Source: Oscillibacter sp. CAG:241 (GTDB taxonomy: Bacteria; Bacillota; Clostridia; Oscillospirales; Oscillospiraceae). Taken from it: 10,627 nucleotides of DNA. Below are positions 1-5,967 of the stretch, piece by piece (the stretch's first letter is position 1; each line of letters starts with the position of its first letter). Made by a program: the position numbers and the translations under genes. The stretch lies in assembly GCA_000435975.1 (NCBI GenBank), contig FR884061.1, forward strand, positions 1 through 10,627, written 5' to 3'. Below the pieces are notes generated by a model that did not search any database, was not told the DNA's origin, and saw nothing but the letters and a program-made list of their open reading frames with translations.

Positions 1-95
1 CCATTGACTGTTTTATGAACACCCATCCAAGCCGGAGGTTTTGATTTCGGGGTAGTCCCAAACCCATTGGACAACCGACAATGCGTCATACTCAC
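1..95. other. Window edge downstream of the XRE regulator; no supported gene
   Basis: No convincing gene or terminator is seen. On the minus strand a frame beginning GTG-AGT-ATG directly after the regulator's TAG stop stays open to the window edge (about 30 codons). It could be the start of a following gene preceded by an AGGTGA-like site, but it is too short to judge and resembles no family I recognise. Confidence 0.4.
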
Positions 96-980
96 CTAAG
101 TCTTCGCCCCATTGCGGTTTGCTTCCTTCTCTTCCCGCTTCACGCGCCAGACGGCAAGTGTGCGCACAAGCAAAACATTGACCAGCGCCAAACGCCCATA
201 GCTGTACAGAACGCTGAGGAAGGAATAAAGGGAGAAATCGCTGTCGTTGTGCAGATTATCTCTCCACAGCGGCATGATGCCGCAGCTCATCAAAAGCGGA
301 AGCACAACCAGCGCAGCAAGCCATCCGGCAATAAGCCATGTGACCTCTTTTTTCGTCGCGGGCAGCCGAAGCGTCCGGTAGGAGCGCATCGTGCAGACGA
401 TCATCAGGACCATGACGAGGAACTGCGCCCACGCGATGGCAAGGCGCACATAGTTCAGCTCCGCCGTCCAGAAGCGCGTCACGAAGATGGCCATCCATGA
501 AAGACCGGTCGCACAGCGAAGGTATAAATCCACGCAGAGATAGACCGCCCAGCCGCAGTAGAGACCAGTGTGCCGCTTCACCGCAAGGAAGATGATGCCG
601 CAGATGAGAAACGGTAACGCGAACATCAGTCCCGTCAGCAGATCACCGGTGAGCAGCAGCCAGAGAACCAAAATGACCGCACCGGTACACAATAAAGCTG
701 TTCCGGCGATGGTATGGCGCTTTTCCCGCTTGGGTGCCGCCTGGGGTGCAGAGGACGCAGGCACAGATTCTGTCTCCGGCGCGTCTTCGCCGCGCACCAG
801 CTGGTCAAGTGTCACGCCGAAAAGCTCCGAGAGCTTTATGAGCTTTTCCAGTTCGGGGATCGAGGTGTCGGTCTCCCATTTGGAAATGCTCTGGCGCGAG
901 ATGCCCAGTGCGTCGGCAAGGTCGCCCTGCGACCAGTCTTTCTGTGTGCGCAGGCGTGCGATATTCTCTCCAAGTGTCAT
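96..980 (-). CDS. XRE-family helix-turn-helix regulator with a C-terminal multi-pass membrane domain
   Basis: This 294-residue protein is probably a membrane-anchored one-component regulator. Residues 1-62 form a classic XRE/Cro-CI domain: the run LGISRQSISKWE at 25-36 is the helix-turn-helix core, followed by the usual IPELEKLIKLSELFGVTLDQL tail split around residues 41-61. A linker rich in Pro, Ala and Ser (about 65-90) leads to about five or six hydrophobic segments near 91-111, 113-134, 140-157, 178-198, 213-233 and 262-278, ending in a charged tail. The ATG is preceded by AAGGAGG (plus-strand CCTCCTT at 989-995) with 8 bases of spacing, which fixes the start. Proteins of this plan are common in Firmicutes, but their signals are mostly unknown. 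No target gene is evident: the neighbour pepD is divergent and more than 400 bases away. The DNA-binding domain is certain; ligand and regulon are not recognisable. Confidence 0.9.
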   Translation of the reverse strand: MTLGENIARLRTQKDWSQGDLADALGISRQSISKWETDTSIPELEKLIKLSELFGVTLDQLVRGEDAPETESVPASSAPQAAPKREKRHTIAGTALLCTGAVILVLWLLLTGDLLTGLMFALPFLICGIIFLAVKRHTGLYCGWAVYLCVDLYLRCATGLSWMAIFVTRFWTAELNYVRLAIAWAQFLVMVLMIVCTMRSYRTLRLPATKKEVTWLIAGWLAALVVLPLLMSCGIMPLWRDNLHNDSDFSLYSFLSVLYSYGRLALVNVLLVRTLAVWRVKREEKEANRNGAKT

Positions 981-1013
981 GGGGGGATCCTCCTTCGCAG
1001 ATTTTCTGTGTTC

Positions 1014-1042
1014 AGTTTACCAAATGGGGCACGAAAAGTCCA
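1014..1042 (-). promoter_or_regulatory. Possible SigA promoter of the XRE regulator
   Basis: On the minus strand TGGACT (1037-1042) and TAAACT (1014-1019) are separated by 17 bases. Each matches the SigA consensus at 4 of 6 positions. Transcription would begin near 1007, just upstream of the AAGGAGG site. This is a moderate candidate only; the regulator could also be read from the promoter proposed at 1299-1327. Confidence 0.35.
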
Positions 1043-1063
1043 CCAAGCGGGGTTGAAAAGTTA

Positions 1064-1254
1064 GCAACCAGCGGTTGCACCTCATCAAAGGGACTGTGAA
1101 ATAGTCGTTTGATGCAAAAACGGATTGCCGCGGCCAGTCTGCGGACTGGTCGCCCAATGACAAATTTTTATGCTCTCTTTGCTTCAGCGTCAGGTCGTCG
1201 CTATCGGTGGCGATGATCGGCACCGGCAGCGGAGAAAATCAGAATTTTTCTCCG
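1064..1254. other. Hairpin-rich non-coding region; possible structured RNA or leader
   Basis: This is the core of the 428-base gap between the XRE gene and pepD, and it is visibly lower in GC than the flanking genes. It holds consecutive inverted repeats: GCAACC/GGTTGC (1064-1069, 1073-1078); CATCAAA-GACT/AGTC-TTTGATG (1083-1095, 1103-1114); CGGCCAGTC/GACTGGTCG (1131-1139, 1144-1152, one wobble); TCGTCGC/GCGATGA (1195-1201, 1210-1216, one wobble); and CGGAGAAAA/TTTTCTCCG (1230-1238, 1246-1254). The two wobble pairs are G-U if the RNA is plus-strand and A-C if minus-strand, yet the only candidate promoter reading in is on the minus strand, so the strand is undecided. I recognise no known RNA family. 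A 68-codon minus-strand frame beginning GTG at 1223 lacks a ribosome site. Confidence 0.35.
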
Positions 1255-1298
1255 GAAGCTTCACGTATAAAGAATACATCCTGTATGAATATGCCTAT

Positions 1299-1327
1299 AT
1301 GATAACATCTTGTATTGGAAATAGCAA
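1299..1327 (-). promoter_or_regulatory. Candidate SigA promoter reading toward the hairpin-rich region and XRE gene
   Basis: On the minus strand TTGCTA (1322-1327) and TATCAT (1299-1304) are 17 bases apart, matching consensus at 4 of 6 and 5 of 6 positions. Transcription would start near 1292 and run through the inverted repeats at 1254-1064. It would produce either a small RNA or a leader of about 300 bases for the XRE regulator. The surrounding AT-rich sequence makes a chance match possible. Confidence 0.4.
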
Positions 1328-1347
1328 CTCCCGTCTCTCCCCGCCCC

Positions 1348-1376
1348 TTGCAAATCCCGGGCAAATAGGATATACT
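1348..1376 (+). promoter_or_regulatory. SigA promoter of the dipeptidase gene
   Basis: TTGCAA (1348-1353) and TATACT (1371-1376) are separated by exactly 17 bases. The second box ends 32 bases before the ATG, which leaves room for a short leader with the AAAGGAG ribosome site at 1394-1400. Confidence 0.75.
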
Positions 1377-1408
1377 GACCTTGAAATTCAAACAAAGGAG
1401 CATGCATT

Positions 1409-2845
1409 ATGGTCGTTTTGAATCATCTGGAGCCCCAGCGTGTCTTTCACTTCTTCGAGGAGCTGTGCGCCATTCCCCACGGTTCCGGCAACACCAAGGC
1501 CGTCAGCGACTGGCTGGTGGACTTTGCCAAGGCCCGGGGCCTGCGGTATGTCCAGGATCAGCTGAACAATGTGGTGATCTTCCAGGATGCCGCCCCCGGC
1601 TATGAGTCGGCGGAGCCGGTGATCCTCCAGGGTCACATGGACATGGTCTGCGAAAAGGAGCCCGGCTGCACCAAGGACATGGCTGTCGAGGGCCTGGACC
1701 TGGTGCTGGAGGGCGACACCGTTTCCGCCAAGGGCACCACCCTGGGCGGCGACGACGGCATCGCCGTGGCCATGGCCTTGGCCATCCTGGACGATACCTC
1801 CCTGTCCCACCCGGCCATCGAGGCCATCTTCACCGTGGACGAGGAAACCGGCATGTACGGCGCCGAGGGGCTGGACGTCTCCGTGCTGAAGGGCCGCCGG
1901 ATGCTGAATATGGACTCCGAGGACGAGGGAGTTTTCACCGTCAGCTGTGCCGGCGGCGCCCGGGCTGACTGCTGCCTGCCCATCCGCCGCCAGCAGTTCG
2001 GCGCCCCGGTGCAGGAGATCGCCGTCACCGGCCTGGTGGGCGGTCACTCCGGCGCGGAGATCGACAAGGGCCGCGCCAACAGCAGCATGCTGCTGGGCCG
2101 GGTCCTGTGCGCCCTGGAGCAGAAAACGCCCCTGCGGGTGATCTCCGTCAGCGGCGGCCTGAAGGACAATGCCATCCCCACCGCCTCCGTGGCCCTGGTG
2201 GCCGCCGACGCCGGCGCCGTCCAGGCCGTCTGCGCCGAAATGGACGCCGCCTTCAAAAAGGAATACCGGGTCAACGACCCCGCCATCACCGTTTCCGCCC
2301 GTCCGGCGGAGTCCTCTCTGCTGCCCATGGACGAGGCCTCCAGCCGCAGCGCCGTGTGCCTGCTTGCCTGCCTGCCCAACGGCATTCAGGCCATGAGCGC
2401 CGACATGCCCGGCCTGGTCCAGACCTCTCTGAATCTGGGCATCCTCACCACCGGTGACGATGCGGTCCACGCCTCCTTCAGCGTCCGCAGCAGCGTCGCC
2501 ACCCAGAAGCAGATGCTCATCGACCGCCTCCGCTGCCTGACGGAAAGCCTGGGCGGCTCCGTCAGCACCCACGGCGAATACCCCGGCTGGGAGTTCATGC
2601 CCCAGTCCCCCCTGCGGGACCTGATGGTCCAGGTGTTCACCGACCAGTACGGCTACGCCCCCAAGGTGGAGGCCATCCACGCCGGTCTGGAGTGCGGCCT
2701 GTTCTCCGCCAAGCTGCCGGGTCTGGACTGCGTGTCCTTCGGCCCCGACCTGAAGGAGATCCACACCTTCCGGGAGTCCCTGTCCGTGTCCTCCGTGCAG
2801 CGGGTATACGCCATGGTGGTGGAAACGCTGAAGCGCATGCACTGA
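1409..2845 (+). CDS. pepD: Aminoacyl-histidine dipeptidase, M20C metallopeptidase (PepD type)
   Basis: This 478-residue cytosolic peptidase should release the N-terminal residue from Xaa-His and other dipeptides, using two metal ions. The M20C pattern is complete: LQGHMDMV (His76, Asp78), GGDDGIAVA (bridging Asp115), DEETGMYG (catalytic Glu145 and Glu146), NMDSEDEG (Asp169), and the C-terminal KEIHTF (His452). These residues line up with the metal ligands and catalytic base known from Vibrio PepD. The middle section, about 200-390, is the lid or dimerisation domain typical of the family, and the length is normal. The ATG has AAAGGAG (1394-1400) eight bases upstream and a good promoter before it. 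It appears to be a single-gene unit, ending before the branched repeat at 2853-2923. The family is certain; substrate preference beyond dipeptides is inferred. Confidence 0.95.
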   Translation: MVVLNHLEPQRVFHFFEELCAIPHGSGNTKAVSDWLVDFAKARGLRYVQDQLNNVVIFQDAAPGYESAEPVILQGHMDMVCEKEPGCTKDMAVEGLDLVLEGDTVSAKGTTLGGDDGIAVAMALAILDDTSLSHPAIEAIFTVDEETGMYGAEGLDVSVLKGRRMLNMDSEDEGVFTVSCAGGARADCCLPIRRQQFGAPVQEIAVTGLVGGHSGAEIDKGRANSSMLLGRVLCALEQKTPLRVISVSGGLKDNAIPTASVALVAADAGAVQAVCAEMDAAFKKEYRVNDPAITVSARPAESSLLPMDEASSRSAVCLLACLPNGIQAMSADMPGLVQTSLNLGILTTGDDAVHASFSVRSSVATQKQMLIDRLRCLTESLGGSVSTHGEYPGWEFMPQSPLRDLMVQVFTDQYGYAPKVEAIHAGLECGLFSAKLPGLDCVSFGPDLKEIHTFRESLSVSSVQRVYAMVVETLKRMH

Positions 2846-2852
2846 CCCGCCC

Positions 2853-2923
2853 TTGTCCCGGCCTGTCCCGGCGCTTTACCGGGACAGGAGCGGGACATCC
2901 CGCCGTGTATCGGGACAATTTTT
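2853..2923 (+). terminator. Branched terminator-like structure built from TGTCCCG repeats
   Basis: Five copies of the heptamer TGTCCCG occur here: two direct (2854-2860, 2864-2870) and three inverted as CGGGACA (2880-2886, 2891-2897, 2911-2917). They allow an outer stem TTGTCCCG/CGGGACAA (2853-2860, 2911-2918) followed directly by TTTTT (2919-2923). It encloses a perfect 10-base-pair hairpin (CCTGTCCCGG/CCGGGACAGG, 2862-2871 and 2879-2888) and a short GCGGG/CCCGC hairpin (2890-2903). A stem followed by a T run right after pepD suggests an intrinsic terminator, though the branched form is unusual. Confidence 0.55.
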
Positions 2924-2943
2924 ACGATATTTGAGGTAATATT

Positions 2944-3291
2944 ATGTTCTCTATCTGGTGGCCCGCATACGTCTTTCCGTGTATCATGGTGCTATGCGGC
3001 CTTGCGGGGCGGCTGCTGCCGGGCCGCAAGTACCGCAGCCCCCTGGGTCCGCTGACGAAAGAACGCCAGGAATTTGCCGACCGTCTGCTGCTGAAGCTGC
3101 TGTGGCAGTTCGGCCTTGCCTTTGCGGCCCTGTCGTTTATGATCATGCGTTCCGTGCGGTTGATGGGAAGCAGCGGCCAGCAGATCCTGCTGTACATTGC
3201 CATTATTCTGCAAATAATCGGGGCATTTGCCTTGATTTTGCCGGTGGAACGCAATATGAAGGTATATTTTGACGAACAGGAGGACGAATGA
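2944..3291 (+). CDS. Small integral membrane protein, weakly SdpI-like
   Basis: This 115-residue protein has three hydrophobic segments, near 4-22, 49-68 and 79-100. A basic Gly-Arg-rich loop lies between the first two (GRLLPGRKYRSPLGPLTKER, 22-41) and the tail is acidic (FDEQEDE). The loop followed by a long helix with Trp recalls the C-terminal domain of the SdpI immunity family, but the resemblance is weak and I do not assign that function. The ATG has GAGGT (2933-2937) six bases upstream. The stop overlaps the first possible ispE start in ATGATG, so the two genes are probably translationally coupled. No promoter is obvious between the terminator-like repeat and this start, so read-through from pepD may matter. 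It appears real because of the ribosome site, the coupling and the coherent membrane topology. Confidence 0.75.
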   Translation: MFSIWWPAYVFPCIMVLCGLAGRLLPGRKYRSPLGPLTKERQEFADRLLLKLLWQFGLAFAALSFMIMRSVRLMGSSGQQILLYIAIILQIIGAFALILPVERNMKVYFDEQEDE

Positions 3292-4142
3292 TGGGCATCA
3301 CCGAGCTGGCTCCGGCCAAGCTGAACCTGACCCTGGACGTGGGAGCCCGCCGCCCGGACGGGTACCACGACATTACCTCCATCATGCAGAGCGCCGCCCT
3401 GTATGACGTTGTGGCGCTGGATTTCTCCGAAGCAGGCGGTATTGCGATAGAATGCCCGGGCACGGATCTGCCCACCGGCCCCGACAACCTGGCCTGGAAA
3501 GCGGCAGATGTCTTTTTCCGGGAGACGAATATCCCCCGCACAGGGATTTCTATCCGATTGGAAAAAAAAATCCCCTCCCAGGCCGGTCTTGGCGGCGGCA
3601 GCAGCGACGCAGCCGCCGTGCTGCGGGGAATGCGTCGTTTGTTTCATGCGGATGTGTCCGATGAGTCGTTAGAAGCCATGGCCGCCCGGGTGGGCAGCGA
3701 TGTTCCCTACTGCATCCGGGGCGGTACGGCTCTGGCCCAGGGCCGGGGCGAACGGCTTACCGTTCTTCCGGCACTGCCTATGTGCTGGTTCGTTATCGTG
3801 AAGCCCCCGGTGGCCAACTCTACCGCCGCCATGTATCGGAAGCTGGACGAAATTTCCATCTCTGAACGCCCAGATTCCGATAAAATGGTGGACGCACTGA
3901 AAAACGGCGACCTGGCACAAATCTGCCGCCTGGTGGGGAATGTATTTGAACAGGCCCTGCCGCCGGACAGTGAGGTTTTCGCCATCCGCCGCCAGCTTTC
4001 GGAGCTGGGTGCCGACGCAGCGTGTATGACTGGCTCCGGCTCGGCGGTCATGGGCCTGTTCCGCCAGGAGGAAACCGCCCGTCTGGCGGCCCGGGAGCTG
4101 CAAAAGGCCTATCCCCTGACCTTTTTTGCCCCCCGGCTGTAA
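3288..4142 (+). CDS. ispE: 4-diphosphocytidyl-2-C-methyl-D-erythritol kinase
   Basis: IspE phosphorylates 4-diphosphocytidyl-2-C-methyl-D-erythritol with ATP in the non-mevalonate (MEP) route to isoprenoids, in the cytosol. The 284-residue product carries the GHMP-kinase pattern: an N-terminal APAKLNLTLDV segment with Lys11, a glycine-rich ATP loop PSQAGLGGGSSDAA at 96-109, GSDVPYC with the likely catalytic Asp138, and the C-terminal MTGSGSAV motif at 247-254. Length is typical. Two starts are possible: ATG at 3288, which overlaps the upstream stop, or ATG at 3291. AGGAGG at 3278-3283 is 4 bases from the first and 7 from the second, so 3291 may be the true start. It sits between a small membrane protein and spoIIR. 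I recall ispE lying near spoIIR in other Clostridia, but could not check this. Confidence 0.96.
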   Translation: MMGITELAPAKLNLTLDVGARRPDGYHDITSIMQSAALYDVVALDFSEAGGIAIECPGTDLPTGPDNLAWKAADVFFRETNIPRTGISIRLEKKIPSQAGLGGGSSDAAAVLRGMRRLFHADVSDESLEAMAARVGSDVPYCIRGGTALAQGRGERLTVLPALPMCWFVIVKPPVANSTAAMYRKLDEISISERPDSDKMVDALKNGDLAQICRLVGNVFEQALPPDSEVFAIRRQLSELGADAACMTGSGSAVMGLFRQEETARLAARELQKAYPLTFFAPRL

Positions 4143-4148
4143 ATCCCG

Positions 4149-4177
4149 GTATAAAAATAAAAAACGCCGTCTAAACT
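4149..4177 (+). promoter_or_regulatory. Possible forespore sigma-F promoter of spoIIR
   Basis: GTATA (4149-4153), 15 bases, then GTCTAAACT (4169-4177) fits the sigma-F pattern GTATA-N15-GGNNANANT with one mismatch, the second G. SpoIIR is a known sigma-F target in Bacillus, so a promoter of this type is expected upstream. Transcription would start near 4184, inside the loop of the hairpin described at 4162-4217. Confidence 0.45.
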
Positions 4178-4217
4178 GTAGGAAACCAAAGAAAAATCTA
4201 CAGTCTGGACGGTGTTT
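4162..4217 (+). promoter_or_regulatory. Long hairpin covering the spoIIR ribosome-binding region
   Basis: AAACGCCGTCTAAACTGTAG (4162-4181) pairs with the 20 bases at 4198-4217: two G-T wobbles and one A-C mismatch, with a 16-base AT-rich loop. The right arm contains GGACGG (4207-4212), the only ribosome-site candidate for the ATG at 4222. No long T run follows on the plus strand. On the minus strand the hairpin is followed by a T-rich run (complement of 4151-4164). It may act as a translational block on transcripts entering from ispE. Confidence 0.6.
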
Positions 4218-4221
4218 ACTT

Positions 4222-4851
4222 ATGAAAAATGCGAAAAATACAAGACTCCACGTCTGGGAGCTGGCGCTGCTGCTGGCATTGGCCGCCGCCATTCTGTGGG
4301 GCGCGGCGTCCCTGAGCCGCCAGGAGAACCTGGGGCGAAAGGTCATCCGGCTCCATGTGATCGCCAATTCCGACAGCCCGGAGGATCAGGCCCTGAAGCT
4401 GCGGGTCCGGGACCGGGTGCTGGCCCGGGCCCAGGAGCTCCTGGAGCAGTCGGCGGACATGGCCCAGGCCCGGGAGGTCCTGACCTCCGCCCTGCCGGAG
4501 CTGACCCGGGAAGCCCAACAGGTCCTGGCGGCGGCGGGCTGCGGCGACGGCGTCCGGGCCCGGCTGGAACCGGCGGAATTCCCCACCAAGGACTATGACG
4601 GCTTCTCTCTGCCCGCCGGGAAATACCTGGCCCTGCGGGTCATCATCGGGGAGGGCCGGGGACAGAACTGGTGGTGCGTGGTGTTTCCGCCGCTGTGCAC
4701 CGCCGCCGCCTGCGATTGGCAGGACGCCGGACGGGACGCCGGGCTGGCGGAGGACGACCTGTCCCTGATGGCGGAGGAGGACCAGGGCTATCAGCTCCGG
4801 TTCCGGTCCGTGGAGCTGTGGGAAAAGCTGCGCCAATGGCTGGGAAAATAA
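4222..4851 (+). CDS. spoIIR: Stage II sporulation protein R
   Basis: SpoIIR is made in the forespore and secreted into the intermembrane space. There it triggers the protease SpoIIGA to process pro-sigma-E in the mother cell. The 209-residue product has a basic N-terminus, a hydrophobic export segment at about 13-30, and the family's signature block VIRLHVIANSDSPEDQALKL at 41-60. A second conserved part follows near 125-160, with YDGFSLPAGKYLALRV and NWWCVVFPPLC. Length is in the usual range. The ATG at 4222 is chosen because it gives a normal signal segment; an in-frame TTG near 4126 would add a long basic extension overlapping ispE. Its ribosome site is weak and lies inside a hairpin arm, with a sigma-F-like promoter overlapping the other arm. 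The terminator-like hairpin at 4862-4899 follows ten bases after the stop. Confidence 0.93.
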   Translation: MKNAKNTRLHVWELALLLALAAAILWGAASLSRQENLGRKVIRLHVIANSDSPEDQALKLRVRDRVLARAQELLEQSADMAQAREVLTSALPELTREAQQVLAAAGCGDGVRARLEPAEFPTKDYDGFSLPAGKYLALRVIIGEGRGQNWWCVVFPPLCTAAACDWQDAGRDAGLAEDDLSLMAEEDQGYQLRFRSVELWEKLRQWLGK

Positions 4852-4861
4852 GCGAAATCCT

Positions 4862-4899
4862 GAACAAGGCCCGCAGGCTTTTGCCTGCGGGCCTTGTTC
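4862..4899 (+). terminator. Perfect 17-base-pair hairpin after spoIIR
   Basis: GAACAAGGCCCGCAGGC (4862-4878) and its exact complement (4883-4899) flank a TTTT loop, ten bases after the spoIIR stop. No T run follows on either side, so it would be an atypical terminator. It may act as an RNA 3' end or a two-way barrier. It is followed at once by CTTGTCAAAAAG (4901-4912), a motif seen twice more in the window. Confidence 0.7.
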
Positions 4900-4947
4900 G
4901 CTTGTCAAAAAGCGGGATCGTCTCCGCCTTCGGAAAGGAAGATAGTT

Positions 4948-4981
4948 ACGAAAGAAACCCATCAGGGGTGTCTTTCGTTTT
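4948..4981 (+). terminator. Hairpin with short T run between spoIIR and the PhzF gene
   Basis: ACGAAAGA (4948-4955) pairs with TCTTTCGT (4971-4978). An inner ACCC/GGGT pairing (4957-4960, 4966-4969) and a five-base loop complete the stem, and TTTC follows. This is a plausible intrinsic terminator for plus-strand transcripts. Confidence 0.5.
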
Positions 4982-4989
4982 CAATCACC

Positions 4990-5025
4990 GCATTTTCAGG
5001 ACTTTCATGAAAGTTTTGAAAATGC
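4990..5025. repeat. 36-base near-perfect palindrome
   Basis: The left half reads GCATTTTCAGGACTTTCA (4990-5007) and the right half is its complement except for two G-T wobbles. The centre ACTTTCATGAAAGT (5001-5014) is a perfect 14-base palindrome. With almost no loop it could be a DNA-binding site or part of a cruciform or terminator cluster. No protein is recognised. Confidence 0.6.
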
Positions 5026-5028
5026 TTT

Positions 5029-5071
5029 TCAGCTTGTCAAAAAAGGGCGGCGCACTTTTTCGACAAGCTGA
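5029..5071. terminator. Bidirectional terminator-like hairpin after the PhzF gene
   Basis: TCAGCTTGTCAAAAAAG (5029-5045) and the 17 bases at 5055-5071 are complementary with one mismatch, around a GC-rich nine-base loop. The A and T runs lie inside the stem on both strands, so it can end transcription either way. The PhzF stop codon at 5075 is four bases from its edge on the minus strand. It is clearly related in sequence to the hairpin at 10572-10602. Confidence 0.6.
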
Positions 5072-5074
5072 AGG

Positions 5075-5935
5075 TCATTCTGCGAAAATTTCTCCCGCCA
5101 GGCTCAGCACGGCCCGGCCGCCTACCCGAACGGCGGCGTTTCCGTTCTGCACCGTCAGGCGGCTGCGGATTTCCGAGGGGCGGCGCATATGCTCCCCCTG
5201 GAGGAACACGTTTTCCCGGTCCGGCTGCACCAGGCCGCAGCGGTACAGATAATACGTCAGGGCTCCGTTGGAGGTGCCGGTGGCGCACTCCTCCGGAATG
5301 TCATACAGCGGGGCGAAATTGCTGCACCAGGCGGTGCAGGTGTCGTCCCCCAGGCAGAACATGTGCACCCCCGTGACCTTCTGCCGCCGGGACAGCTCCG
5401 CCACCAGCGTCTCGTTCTGCCGGGCCCGCAGCAGCGTCTCCCGGTCCCGCACCGGCATCATGATATCCGCCAGGCCCGTGGACACGATCTGGGGCGTCAG
5501 GTCCCGGGGCCGGTCCGCACCGGTCAGGCCGAAGGCCAGGTACAGGGGTTCCCACTCCACCCGGGTCAGCTCCCCCAGCCACCGGGGCGGGGCCATGTCC
5601 ATCCACACCACGTCGCCGTCCACGGAGATCTGCAGCTCCCCGGCCTTGGTGCGGGCAATGTGGCGTCCGTCGGACAGCCGCCCCAGCCGCCGCAGCAGGG
5701 CAAAGGCGGCAATGGTGGCGTGGCCGCACAGCTCCACCTCTCCTGCCGGGGTGAAATAGCGCAGGTCCACGCTGCCGTCCTCTTGCGGGCGGACGAAGGC
5801 CGTCTCCGAATGCTTCATCTCGGCGGCGATCAGGCGCATGGTCTCGTCGCTGACGTCCCCCTCCGGCAGGGCTACCCCTGCCTGGTTGCCGCCAAACAGC
5901 TTGGCGGCGAATGCATCCATGACATATATTTTCAC
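5075..5935 (-). CDS. PhzF-family protein (isomerase/epimerase fold)
   Basis: This 286-residue protein belongs to the PhzF family, with the diaminopimelate-epimerase-like fold of two similar halves. The opening MKIYVMDAFAAKLFGGNQAG matches the family, as do KHSETAFV at 41-48 with the catalytic-type Glu44, ELCGHAT at 68-74, and NFAPLYDIPEE-CATGTSNG near 206-224. In classical PhzF this last motif reads EDPATGSA; here it is EECATGTS, with Glu for Asp and Cys for Pro. That suggests a different subfamily, so no phenazine role should be inferred, and no other phenazine genes are present. The start is GTG at 5933-5935: GGGGAGG (plus-strand 5944-5950) is eight bases upstream and a strong promoter precedes it. 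It is divergent from the MATE transporter gene. The substrate is unknown. Confidence 0.92.
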   Translation of the reverse strand: MKIYVMDAFAAKLFGGNQAGVALPEGDVSDETMRLIAAEMKHSETAFVRPQEDGSVDLRYFTPAGEVELCGHATIAAFALLRRLGRLSDGRHIARTKAGELQISVDGDVVWMDMAPPRWLGELTRVEWEPLYLAFGLTGADRPRDLTPQIVSTGLADIMMPVRDRETLLRARQNETLVAELSRRQKVTGVHMFCLGDDTCTAWCSNFAPLYDIPEECATGTSNGALTYYLYRCGLVQPDRENVFLQGEHMRRPSEIRSRLTVQNGNAAVRVGGRAVLSLAGEIFAE

Positions 5936-5967
5936 GGCAAAAACCTCCCCAAACTCTCTTTTTATTT

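Noticed and set aside
1..95. Minus-strand frame starting GTG or ATG right after the XRE stop
   Set aside because: It is only about 30 codons long before the window edge and resembles nothing recognisable.
1017..1223. 68-codon minus-strand frame in the XRE-pepD gap
   Set aside because: It starts with GTG without a ribosome site and overlaps the probable XRE promoter. It has some protein-like stretches, so a decayed coding fragment is not excluded, but I cannot support a gene.
1388..2842. Long open frame of 484 codons on the minus strand opposite pepD
   Set aside because: Its composition is dominated by Gly, His, Gln and Val from the antisense of GC-rich codons, it has no ribosome site, and the plus strand carries a complete M20 peptidase with all catalytic residues.
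4126..4221. Longer N-terminus for SpoIIR from an in-frame TTG
   Set aside because: It overlaps the end of ispE and the hairpin, adds a highly basic tail, and displaces the normal export segment; the ATG at 4222 fits the family.
5075..5935. Phenazine biosynthesis role for the PhzF homologue
   Set aside because: No other phz genes are nearby, the core motif differs from true PhzF, and the family is broad.
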